A stretch of DNA of 64,000 nt from an uncultured Desulfovibrio sp. GTDB taxonomy: Bacteria; Desulfobacterota; Desulfovibrionia; Desulfovibrionales; Desulfovibrionaceae. The DNA lies in NCBI GenBank assembly GCA_913063155.1, contig CAJXYU010000001.1:1-64000 (forward strand). Reading direction: 5' to 3'. Position numbers and translations under genes: made by a program. The notes beneath the pieces were generated by a model. That model saw only the letters and a program-made list of their open reading frames with translations. It did not search any database and had not been told where the DNA came from. Positions 52,643 through 60,635 of this stretch are shown piece after piece (position 1 is the stretch's first letter; every line of letters starts with the position of its first letter).

Positions 52643-54217
52643 CTAAGGCAAAGACTCCTGAATCCCCACAGCCGTGGGAGTCACACACAGGCCGCCCCGG
52701 TTGGTGCAGCGCAGTTCAGACGGCAGCATCCTGCCCACACGGAGCATGGTCTCGACGACCTCGTCCAGCGGGATGACCGGATCGAACCCGGCCAGGACCA
52801 TGTTGGCCGAAGCGATGGCGTTGGCCGCGCCCATGGTGTTGCGGTTGATGCACGGAATCTCCACCAGCCCGGCCACCGGGTCGCAGATGAGGCCGAGCAC
52901 GTTCTGCAAAGCCAGACCAGCGGCGGCAAAAGCCTGTCGCGAACTGCCGCCCAGGAGCTGCACGGCCGCGGCGGCGCCCATGGCCGTGGCTGCTCCCACT
53001 TCGGCCTGACAGGCGCAAACCTCGGCCGCGAACGTGGCCTGATGCGCGATGAACACGCCCACAAGTCCGGCCGCAAACATGGCCTCGGCCTGTTCTTCTT
53101 CGGAAAGGCCCATGCTTTCGGCCATGGGTAGAACAACGGCGGGCAGTACACCGCAGGAACCGGCAGTGGGCGCGGCGACCACGATGCCGCCCGCGCTGTT
53201 GTACTCCATGATGGCCGTGGCGATGAGCATGCCCCGGTTCATGACCCCGAGATCGGCCACGTTCGCATTGGAAAGATTGCGGGCCATGGCCGCGGCCTTG
53301 GGCCGCAGAAAGCCGGACACGGGCAGGTCCTTTTCCAACCCGGCCTCGGCGGCCCGGCGCATGGTGCGGACAATGGACTTCATGCGGAAAAGGATATCGT
53401 CGTCCCCCAAGCCGCTCCGGGCGCGCTCGTATTCCAGGGCAAGCGCCGAGGCGGACACGGCTTTGCCGCCACAGTGCTCCAGCGCCTGCGAAGCGGTGAA
53501 AAACGGGATGTCGTACTGGAACCGCCCGGCCACGGGCAGGATGGGATCGAGCATGGAGACCGTGCAGCCGGTCGCCTCCAGTTCCCTGGCGATACGCAGC
53601 AACTCCTCGGGGAACGGCCTCTGGAAAGTGACCTGCGCCTGCACGCCCGAGGACTCGGTGCTGCGGGAAATGCTCGCGCCGTGAGCCTGTGCGACCGAGC
53701 ACAGGGAGTCCAGGGAGACCGACTCCGCACAGTGCACGAACAATTCCCGGAACGCGCCGGTGACGAGCATGGGATGACCATCCATACGCACGATGCGGAA
53801 CATGCCCCCACCCGTTGACTCGGTCAGAAACTCGCGCTCCCGGCCACGGGAATCGACGGCGACGATGCGGGCCGTGTTGGGGTGCGGGTGGCTGTTGTCC
53901 TCCACGGCAAAGGAATATCCCAGACCACGCCTGTCCGCCTCGTTCAGGGCGTCGGCCAGCAGTTCGTTCCCCGGGCCAAACCCCAGAAGACCGCCGACAA
54001 AACCCTTGTCCGAACCCTGCCCCCGATAGGTGCCGGGATAGGAACCATCTTTCTTGAAGTAAATGGCCGCGCTTTTGATGTCGCCGCCCATGAGGCCGTG
54101 GATGGCCTTGCCGATGCGGGCCGGGCCCGCGGTATGGGAACTGGAGGGTCCGGTCATGACCGGACCGATGACGTCGTTGAAAATGCCGGCAGGCTCTGCG
54201 ATCGTGGCGTTCGACAT
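52643..54217 (-). CDS. Iron-sulfur L-serine dehydratase, beta-alpha fusion
   Basis: 524 residues. The N-terminal half resembles the serine-dehydratase beta domain (VIGPVMTGPSSSHTAGPARIGKAI; GGGMFRIVRMDGHPM, with an ACT-like middle). The C-terminal half is the alpha domain (VAAPTAGSCGVLPAVV; CDPVAGLVEIPCINRN). Cluster cysteines are expected in GSCG, CDPV and IPC. It deaminates L-serine to pyruvate and ammonia. It is the last gene of the TRAP-serine operon. The second dehydratase at 54281-55510 is of the single-chain enteric type, so they are not simple duplicates. Cysteine or threonine as substrate is possible. Confidence 0.88.
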   Translation of the reverse strand: MSNATIAEPAGIFNDVIGPVMTGPSSSHTAGPARIGKAIHGLMGGDIKSAAIYFKKDGSYPGTYRGQGSDKGFVGGLLGFGPGNELLADALNEADRRGLGYSFAVEDNSHPHPNTARIVAVDSRGREREFLTESTGGGMFRIVRMDGHPMLVTGAFRELFVHCAESVSLDSLCSVAQAHGASISRSTESSGVQAQVTFQRPFPEELLRIARELEATGCTVSMLDPILPVAGRFQYDIPFFTASQALEHCGGKAVSASALALEYERARSGLGDDDILFRMKSIVRTMRRAAEAGLEKDLPVSGFLRPKAAAMARNLSNANVADLGVMNRGMLIATAIMEYNSAGGIVVAAPTAGSCGVLPAVVLPMAESMGLSEEEQAEAMFAAGLVGVFIAHQATFAAEVCACQAEVGAATAMGAAAAVQLLGGSSRQAFAAAGLALQNVLGLICDPVAGLVEIPCINRNTMGAANAIASANMVLAGFDPVIPLDEVVETMLRVGRMLPSELRCTNRGGLCVTPTAVGIQESLP

Positions 54218-54229
54218 GCTGTCTCCTTG

Positions 54230-54262
54230 AAAAAAGCCTCCCTCCCGGCAAGGGAGAGAGGC
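54230..54262 (-). terminator. Intrinsic terminator between the two dehydratase genes
   Basis: On the minus strand GCCTCTCTCCC pairs with GGGAGGGAGGC (one U-G pair) around TTGCC and is followed by TTTTTT. Yet the next gene starts 12 bases later behind AAGGAG. It probably acts as a partial terminator or attenuator. Confidence 0.75.
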
Positions 54263-54280
54263 CTTCATTCTGTCTCTTTT

Positions 54281-55510
54281 CTATTGCGGATCGCAAGCAC
54301 ACTTTCTGGTGCGCGCATCATAGGCCTTGGCCAGCCCGCCCGTTGAGGTCTCGCGGTACAGGCTGGGCAGGTCGTGGCCGGTGCGCATCATGACCTCGAC
54401 CACTTCGTCGAAGGGAATGCGGTGCGTCCCATCCGAGAGGATGGCCATCTGGGCGCGGGAAAGCGCACGCGTGGAGGCGCAGGCGTTGCGCTCGATGCAG
54501 GGGATCTGCACCAGCCCATCCACCGGGTCGCAGGTCAGCCCCAGGTGATGCTCCAGGCCCATTTCCGCGGCGTACTCGATCTGGCGCACGGAACCGCCCA
54601 TGACCTGGGTGGCCGCTGCCGAGGCCATGGCGCAGGCCGAGCCCACCTCGCCCTGGCAGCCCACCTCGGCCCCGGAGATGGAGCCGTTGTGCTTGATGAC
54701 GTTGCCGAACAGCCCGGCGGTGGCCAGCGCGTGCAGGATCTCTCCTTCGGTCACGCCCTGGGTCTCACGCAGGTAATAGAGCACGGCCGGGACAATGCCG
54801 CATGCGCCGCAGGTGGGCGCGGTGACGATGGTGCCGCCCCCTGCGTTTTCCTCGGCCACGGCCAGGGCATATGCCGTGACCCGACCGGTCTGCTGCATGT
54901 CCGGACCGGAGAGTTTGGTCTTCTTGAAGTAGCTCCAGGCGTGGCGCTTGAGTCCGATGCTGCCGGGCAGCACGCCCTGGGTGTTCAGGCCGCGCTCGAC
55001 CGAAGCCTCCATGACCGTCCAGACCTCCTTGAGGAAGTCCCAGATCTCCTTGCCCTCGCACTGTTCCACGTATTCCCAGTAGGTGATGCCCTTCCGTTCG
55101 CACATCTCCATGATGGCGGTCAGGGTCGGCAGGTCGTAGACGTGGACAGGGTTGACCTCGGCGCCGTCCTCGTAGCGGATGGCTCCACCGCCCACGGAAT
55201 AGACCCGAACGGTATCCAAGACTTGACCGTCCGCGTTCAGGGCCTCGAACTGCATGCCGTTGGGATGGCCGGGCAGCTCTTCCTCGGGCTTCCAGGCAAT
55301 GGAGGTGCGCTCCTCGCCCAGCACCTGAAGAATGGCCCAGTCCGTGAGATGCCCCTTGCCGGTGGCGGCCAGCGATCCGTACAGAGTGACGCGGAACGTT
55401 TCGGAATCCTTGTTGCGGGCAAGGAATTCCTCGGCCGCCTTCTTGGGGCCCATGGTGTGGGACGAGGACGGCCCCACGCCGATGCGATACAGTTCCCTGA
55501 TGCTTTCCAT
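54281..55510 (-). CDS. Iron-sulfur L-serine dehydratase, single-chain type
   Basis: 409 residues. Starts near the beta-domain motif IGVGPSSSHTMGPKKAAEEF and has ACT-like and alpha regions with TAPTCGACGIVPAVLYYL, CDPVDGLVQIPCIERNA and a final Cys-rich tail (RKCACDPQ). It lacks the N-terminal extension of enteric SdaA (about 455 residues). It lies 12 bases after the TRAP large permease. Conversion of imported L-serine to pyruvate is the probable function. Confidence 0.88.
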   Translation of the reverse strand: MESIRELYRIGVGPSSSHTMGPKKAAEEFLARNKDSETFRVTLYGSLAATGKGHLTDWAILQVLGEERTSIAWKPEEELPGHPNGMQFEALNADGQVLDTVRVYSVGGGAIRYEDGAEVNPVHVYDLPTLTAIMEMCERKGITYWEYVEQCEGKEIWDFLKEVWTVMEASVERGLNTQGVLPGSIGLKRHAWSYFKKTKLSGPDMQQTGRVTAYALAVAEENAGGGTIVTAPTCGACGIVPAVLYYLRETQGVTEGEILHALATAGLFGNVIKHNGSISGAEVGCQGEVGSACAMASAAATQVMGGSVRQIEYAAEMGLEHHLGLTCDPVDGLVQIPCIERNACASTRALSRAQMAILSDGTHRIPFDEVVEVMMRTGHDLPSLYRETSTGGLAKAYDARTRKCACDPQ

Positions 55511-55522
55511 TGCAGTCTCCGC

Positions 55523-56818
55523 TTATTTCATGAGCAGGTTGACGAGGCCGAGGGAAATCTCGGGCACGTAGGTGGTCAGCAGCAGCGTGGGCAACCATGC
55601 GAAAATGATCAGATACATGGTCGGCTTGAGCATCTGGTTGACCTGCGCGCCGGAGATACGGCCGGACAGATAGAGGAGCGGGGCCGTGGGCGGGGTGACG
55701 TTGCCCATACCCAGGTTGACGCCCATGATGGCGGCAAAGTGGATGGGGTCCACGCCCAGCTGGGTCACCAGCGGCAGCAGAATCGGAGTGCCCAGCAGGA
55801 TGCCGGACACGTCGTCCATGAGCATGCCCATGATGACCAGGAACACGTTGATCATCAGCATGATGACCATCTTGTTGTCGGAAATGGAGGTCAGCACGTT
55901 CATAATCTGCTCGGGCAGGTTCTCCATGATGTACAGCCGCGACAGGATCATGACCGCGAACATCATGGCCATGATGACCCCGGTGGTGGTGGCGGACTCG
56001 ATCAGCGTCTGCATGAGATTCTTGAACTTGAGACCCCGGTAGATGAACATGGCCACCGGGATGGCGTAGAGCACGGCTACCGCGGCTGCTTCGGTGGGGG
56101 TCATGATGCCGCCGTAGATGCCGCCCAGGATGATGACCGGCATCATGAGCGCCGGAGAAGCCTTGGCGGATTTGACCGTGAACAGCTTGGCGGTAGTCAC
56201 GATATCTTCGCTGGGCTTGACCTCGATGTCCTTGTTGTTGCGCAGCAGCACAAGGTTCACGATGGAGAGCAGCGCCGTGACGATGAGCCCCGGAACGAAT
56301 GCGGCCAGGAAGCAGGCCAGCACGGACTGGTTGCCCATCCAGGCATAGAGGATCATGAGCATGGACGGCGGAATCAGGATGCCGAGCACGCCCGCGTTGG
56401 CAAGCAGCGCGGCCACGTGCCCCACCGGATATCCGGCCTTCTTGAGCTTGGGCATCATGATGGATCCGATGCAGGACACGGTTGCGGAAGAGGAACCGGA
56501 CACCGCGCCGAAGATGGCGCAGGTGACTACGGTGACGATGCCGAGACCGCCGCGAATGCGACCGGCGATGGTGTCGACCACGTCGACCAGTTTGTCGCCG
56601 ATGCCGCCTTTGTCCATAACGCCTCCGGCCATGATGAACAGCGGGATGGTCAGCAGCACGATGGAGTTCATCTTTGCGAACCCGTAGGGCAGCAGAAAGC
56701 CCGGATCGTAGCCGCCGGCAAAAATCAGGAACGCGGCCGAGCTGAAAAAGGCGAACGGAATGGGAACGCCGATGAACAGCGTGACCACGAGGATAAGTAT
56801 TGCAATGGTGATAGTCAT
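55523..56818 (-). CDS. dctM: TRAP transporter large permease DctM
   Basis: 431 residues with about 12-13 membrane helices and DctM signatures (GVPIPFAFFSSAAFLIF; MDKGGIGDKLVDVVDTIAGRIRGGLGIVTVVTCAIFGAVSGSSSATVSCIGSIMMPKL; GIVIPPS-like GILIPPSMLMI). It forms the ion-coupled channel of a TRAP importer with DctQ. It is 24 bases downstream of dctQ. Confidence 0.95.
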   Translation of the reverse strand: MTITIAILILVVTLFIGVPIPFAFFSSAAFLIFAGGYDPGFLLPYGFAKMNSIVLLTIPLFIMAGGVMDKGGIGDKLVDVVDTIAGRIRGGLGIVTVVTCAIFGAVSGSSSATVSCIGSIMMPKLKKAGYPVGHVAALLANAGVLGILIPPSMLMILYAWMGNQSVLACFLAAFVPGLIVTALLSIVNLVLLRNNKDIEVKPSEDIVTTAKLFTVKSAKASPALMMPVIILGGIYGGIMTPTEAAAVAVLYAIPVAMFIYRGLKFKNLMQTLIESATTTGVIMAMMFAVMILSRLYIMENLPEQIMNVLTSISDNKMVIMLMINVFLVIMGMLMDDVSGILLGTPILLPLVTQLGVDPIHFAAIMGVNLGMGNVTPPTAPLLYLSGRISGAQVNQMLKPTMYLIIFAWLPTLLLTTYVPEISLGLVNLLMK

Positions 56819-56842
56819 TTTAAAAATCCTTCCGGTTTCGTG

Positions 56843-57364
56843 CTATTCGCCTGCGCGGCACATTCTGAAATGGGTGATGGTGTCCTGGACCAGGTAGACC
56901 ACGTGGTACAGGGACATGAGCACGAAACCGAGGCCGATGGCCGTATGCGGAATGAGCATGGGCAGCCTGAACACCGGGGACTTGGGCATCATCTGGATTC
57001 CCCAGCCCACGAACTGGCAGGCCCAGTAGGTGACCAGCAGGCAGATGGCCACGGTGACGACGTCCTTGACCAGCCGGGCGATGCGGCACCATTTGGCGCT
57101 GGTCACGTAGCAGGTCAGGATGTCGGCTGAAATCTGGCTTTTCTCGCGGCTGCCCTGTGCGGCCCCCATGAAGTAGAGCCAGAAGGCCAGCATCTGGATG
57201 AGCTCTTCGGAGCCGTAGAAATCCGAACCGAAGACATAGCGGACCAGGACCGTGTAGCAGATCATACAGACGATGAGCACGCTGGTGACGGCCATGACCG
57301 TTTTTTGAAACTTGCCGAGCACGCCCCACAGCGGTATCCGTGGTGCAATTTCAATAGGTTGCAT
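56843..57364 (-). CDS. dctQ: TRAP transporter small permease DctQ
   Basis: 173 residues, four membrane helices and the DctQ core FGSDFYGSEELIQMLAFWLYFMGAAQGSREKSQISADIL. It lies between the periplasmic-binding-protein and large-permease genes, the standard order. A long hairpin separates it from dctP. Confidence 0.94.
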   Translation of the reverse strand: MQPIEIAPRIPLWGVLGKFQKTVMAVTSVLIVCMICYTVLVRYVFGSDFYGSEELIQMLAFWLYFMGAAQGSREKSQISADILTCYVTSAKWCRIARLVKDVVTVAICLLVTYWACQFVGWGIQMMPKSPVFRLPMLIPHTAIGLGFVLMSLYHVVYLVQDTITHFRMCRAGE

Positions 57365-57410
57365 GAAAAGACCCCCTCTTGGGAAAATCAGCGGAATATG
57401 GAATTGGGCA

Positions 57411-57460
57411 GACGGCGCAGCGGGAGGGATGTGCTTTGCGGGAGGTCCCGCCGCGCCGTC
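57411..57460 (-). other. Long hairpin between dctP and dctQ
   Basis: GACGGCGC-GGCGGGA pairs with TCCCGC-GCGCCGTC over 15 positions with one mismatch that becomes G-U on the minus strand. No T run follows. Such structures commonly protect the upstream binding-protein message, giving more DctP than permease. Confidence 0.6.
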
Positions 57461-57491
57461 AAGTGAGACTGTTATCCAGTCCGTTGGACTC

Positions 57492-58505
57492 TTAGTAGGA
57501 AGCCTTGATGCCTTCGAGCAGTTCCTTGGTCAGGTTCTGTTCCAGACGCGGCCAGGCGTTGTCGCGGACGTACTTGGCGCAATCTTCCAGCTGCTGGGTG
57601 GTGAGCATGACAACCTTGATGCCGGCTTCCTCGAGCTTCTTGCGGTACATCTGGTCTTCGCTCTCGGCCATGAGGAAGGACTGCTGGCCTTCGTCGGTGA
57701 ATGCGGCTTCGACAACCTTGCGGTCGGCTTCGGGGATGGACATGAACTTCTTCTTGTTCATGACGTACTGGGTGGACTCGAAGTTCACGTTGTACTGGTA
57801 GTAGTATTTGATGACGTCGCGGAAGCCGAGGTAGTTCAGGTTCGGCGGGCCGCCGATCCAGCCCTTGACCACGCCGGTCTGCAGGGCGGAGTAGGTGTCG
57901 GCGTACGGCAGGGAGGAGGTGCGGAAGCCCAGTTCCTCTGCGCCGAACTTGAAGACGTCCAGGCCGGGAACGCGGAGCATGATGCCCTTTTCAACGCCGG
58001 GCTTTTCATAATTTTCCAGGGGCACGACGGAACCGGCGCCGATGAAGCCTTCACCGAAATAGGAGAAGAATTTCACGCCCAGCTTGTCGTGCATCTTGGC
58101 CATTTCCTGGGGCAGGAAGGCGTCGGATGCGAACACCTGGCGGATCTGGTCGTAGTCGCGGGCGATGTAGGGCAGGAAGCCTGCGCCGAGACGGGAGTCG
58201 AACTGATCGGGAACGGTGATGTGGGCGGCGTCGATGGAACCGCGGATGATTTCCTCGTAGATCTGGGAAGCGTCGCCCAGCTGGTTGGCCGGGTAGATCT
58301 TGACCTGAACGCGGCCTTCGGTTTCCTTCTCGATGCGGGCCTTGACGCGCTCGGCGGCCTTGTGGCCCATGTGTTCGATGGGATGCTGGGTGGCCAGCTT
58401 GATGGTAATGGTTTCGTTCTTAGCTTCCTTGCCGCCGTCGCCATTACAGGCGGCCAGCGCGAACACGGCAGACAGCGACAGGATAAGTGCGAAAATCTTT
58501 TTCAT
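57492..58505 (-). CDS. dctP: TRAP transporter substrate-binding lipoprotein DctP
   Basis: 337 residues. A lipoprotein signal (KKIFALILSLSAVFALAACNGD) with lipobox LAAC at residues 17-20 is followed by the DctP fold (TIKLATQHPIEHMGHKAAERVKARIEKETEGRVQVKIYPANQLGDASQIYEEI; the conserved Arg region IMLRVPGLDVF). A carboxylate or amino-acid substrate is expected, and the linked dehydratases suggest serine. It is first in the operon. Confidence 0.94.
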   Translation of the reverse strand: MKKIFALILSLSAVFALAACNGDGGKEAKNETITIKLATQHPIEHMGHKAAERVKARIEKETEGRVQVKIYPANQLGDASQIYEEIIRGSIDAAHITVPDQFDSRLGAGFLPYIARDYDQIRQVFASDAFLPQEMAKMHDKLGVKFFSYFGEGFIGAGSVVPLENYEKPGVEKGIMLRVPGLDVFKFGAEELGFRTSSLPYADTYSALQTGVVKGWIGGPPNLNYLGFRDVIKYYYQYNVNFESTQYVMNKKKFMSIPEADRKVVEAAFTDEGQQSFLMAESEDQMYRKKLEEAGIKVVMLTTQQLEDCAKYVRDNAWPRLEQNLTKELLEGIKASY

Positions 58506-58966
58506 GATGTTTTTACTCGCTCTGTTTTTTTACTCGAACCTCTGCCCCCGAACTTATCGGGAGACCCTCGACAGACACAGACGGGCATCTGCCCGCCGCT
58601 CCTTTTAACCAAGTTCGATGCCAAAATATTAAAACTAAATAAATTCAGATTGTTATTGTAAAAATACAATAATCCCATTCCCAAAAGCCGCACTTCGGCC
58701 CCACCCGATGTTCACAAAAGCGGGACGGTTCATCCCGAAAAACGGGACAATCCCGTTATTGTGAACACAAAACGAAAACAGAGAGAAACGGCGTCGGATC
58801 AGAAAAACAGGAAAAGGTGGTTTGGTTCACATTACAGGCAGTTCACAGTTCAAAAGGGCTTGAGTGCCAGGCGCCGGGTAAAGACAAGGCCGCAGCGTAT
58901 AAACAATACGTGAGGGCCTGTCTTTTTCGCAGCAACGCCGCAGTCAGGCCCTTGGGGACTGCCTGT
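58506..58966. promoter_or_regulatory. Control region of the TRAP-dehydratase operon
   Basis: No gene. Features read for the minus strand: four GTTCACA boxes, two of them as a perfect inverted pair GTTCACAA (58710-58717) / TTGTGAAC (58759-58766), the others at 58825-58831 and 58841-58847; CGGGAC repeats between the pair; a perfect dyad TTATTGTA-AAAA-TACAATAA at 58653-58672. A weak sigma-54-like element with GG and GC ten bases apart (58687-58700) precedes the dyad. The boxes are candidate sites for the regulator encoded at 58967-60388. Confidence 0.5.
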
Positions 58967-60388
58967 TTATTTGGAAATGTTGTGCTCTTTCAGCAGCACA
59001 TAAAGCCGCGTCCGAGACAGGCCGGACAACCTGCAGGCTTCCTTGATGCTGCCCCGGGCCTCGGCCAGCAGCCGCTCCAGATAGCGGCGCTCCACGTGGC
59101 CCAGGCACTGCTTGCGATACTCCTTGAACTCGGGCACACCGCCCGCCAGGAGATCGTTGCAGAAATCTCCGGATGCCGCGGAAACCGGTGCGGCCACACC
59201 CTCCCCGGCTCCGCCCAGACTGCGGCGCACGGCCTTGGCGCGAATGTCCACGGGCAGGTGCTCGGGGTAAAGCACGTCTTCATCCATGGCCCGCATGATG
59301 GTGCGCTCCAGGGTCTGAACCAGCTCGCGTATGTTGCCCGGCCAATCATAGTTGGTCATGGCCCGCACGAAATCCTCGGACATTTCCTTGGCCTGAACAT
59401 CATATTTGTCGCACAGGCGGCCCAGATGAAACCGGCTGATGACCGGGACATCCTCCAGACGGTTGCGCAGTGGGGGCATCTGGATGGCGCAGGACTTGAT
59501 ACGGTAATAGAGGTCGCTGCGAAACAGGCCTTCCGCGCACATCTGCTCCAAATCCCGGTTGGTGGCGGCGATGAGCCGAAAATCGCTGGAATATTCCTTG
59601 GTGCTGCCCACCGGCCGGTAACGTTTTTCCTGCAGCACGCGCAAGAAGGAGGCCTGAATGGACAAGGGCAGTTCGCCCACCTCGTCCAGAAAAAGCGTGC
59701 CGCCGTCCGCCTGGCCCACGAGGCCGGTACGGGTGGCGTTGGCTCCGGTAAAGGAACCCTTCACGTGACCGAACAGCTCGCCCTCGGCCAGACTTTCCGG
59801 CAGGGAGGCGCAGTCCAGGACCACGAAGCTCTTGCCGGCGCGGGCGCTGTTGTCGTGAATGGTGCGGGCGATGACTTCCTTGCCCGTTCCCGTCTCGCCG
59901 GTGATGAGTACGCCCGCATCGCCGGACGCGGCGATGGAGATGTTCTCCAGGACGGGCTGGATGGCCTGGCTCTCGCCCACGAAGTTGTCCCGCTTGATGG
60001 CTATGAGAGCGGGTTTGCGTCCCTTTTCCCTGAACCTGAGGGCCCGGTCCATGGAGAACATGATCTGCTTGAGGGTGCTGGTTTTCTCGATGTAGTCCCA
60101 GGCCCCGTTCTGGATGGCCAGCTCGGCCCCGTCCGGGTCGCCGAGGCCGGTGATAATGATCACGTCCGGGCGGGAAGCGGCTTTGCGGATGTCCGGCAGC
60201 GCGTCGATGCCGCTGCCGTCGGGCAGGCGCACGTCCAGGAACACGAGATCCACTGCGGTCCCGGCCAGCAGGGCCAGCCCCTCGGCAATGGTCCCGGCCG
60301 TGTGCACGGTGTGCCCCGCATCCTCGGCCAGCTGCGAAATGATGGTGCTGATATCCGGATCGTCATCCAGAACAAGAATTCTCGCCAT
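58967..60388 (-). CDS. Sigma-54-dependent response regulator (NtrC/DctD type)
   Basis: 473 residues from the ATG at 60388, behind AGGGGG. Receiver with Asp8-Asp10 and phosphoacceptor Asp52 (FLDVRLPDGSG); AAA+ domain with GETGTGKEVIARTIH and the sigma-54 contact loop as GSFTGA instead of GAFTGA; Fis-type helix-turn-helix at the end (GSIKEACRLSGLSRTRLYVLLKEHNI). It is divergent from the hybrid sensor kinase and immediately upstream of the dctP control region, so it is the likely activator of the TRAP-dehydratase operon. Confidence 0.93.
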   Translation of the reverse strand: MARILVLDDDPDISTIISQLAEDAGHTVHTAGTIAEGLALLAGTAVDLVFLDVRLPDGSGIDALPDIRKAASRPDVIIITGLGDPDGAELAIQNGAWDYIEKTSTLKQIMFSMDRALRFREKGRKPALIAIKRDNFVGESQAIQPVLENISIAASGDAGVLITGETGTGKEVIARTIHDNSARAGKSFVVLDCASLPESLAEGELFGHVKGSFTGANATRTGLVGQADGGTLFLDEVGELPLSIQASFLRVLQEKRYRPVGSTKEYSSDFRLIAATNRDLEQMCAEGLFRSDLYYRIKSCAIQMPPLRNRLEDVPVISRFHLGRLCDKYDVQAKEMSEDFVRAMTNYDWPGNIRELVQTLERTIMRAMDEDVLYPEHLPVDIRAKAVRRSLGGAGEGVAAPVSAASGDFCNDLLAGGVPEFKEYRKQCLGHVERRYLERLLAEARGSIKEACRLSGLSRTRLYVLLKEHNISK

Positions 60389-60635
60389 TGCTTCCCCCTT
60401 CACCCTTCTCAGAAACGCCGCACTTATGACCTTTTTTACGATTTTTGTCGAGCATGCCGCTTTCCTTTCCGAAACAATGAAAATTTCATCACCCGATTCA
60501 GGGAGTTGCGCAACGGTTGCAAAGAATCTCCGAGCACCCTATAGAGGGAGCCATTCTACTGCGGTAGGAAAATAGTGGCAAACTTCCTGCAAACAAATCA
60601 TTTGAAGAAGTGCACCCTTGCCGCAAGAGAACACC

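Noticed and set aside
54374-57130. 918-codon open frame on the plus strand
   Set aside because: It lies antisense to sdaA, dctM and dctQ, is rich in His, Gly and Asp and has no domain; it is a by-product of GC-rich coding on the other strand.
58690-58703. Alternative sigma-54 element TGGGGC...TGC upstream of dctP
   Set aside because: Its GG and GC are nine bases apart instead of ten; the neighbouring register at 58687-58700 fits better, though still weakly.
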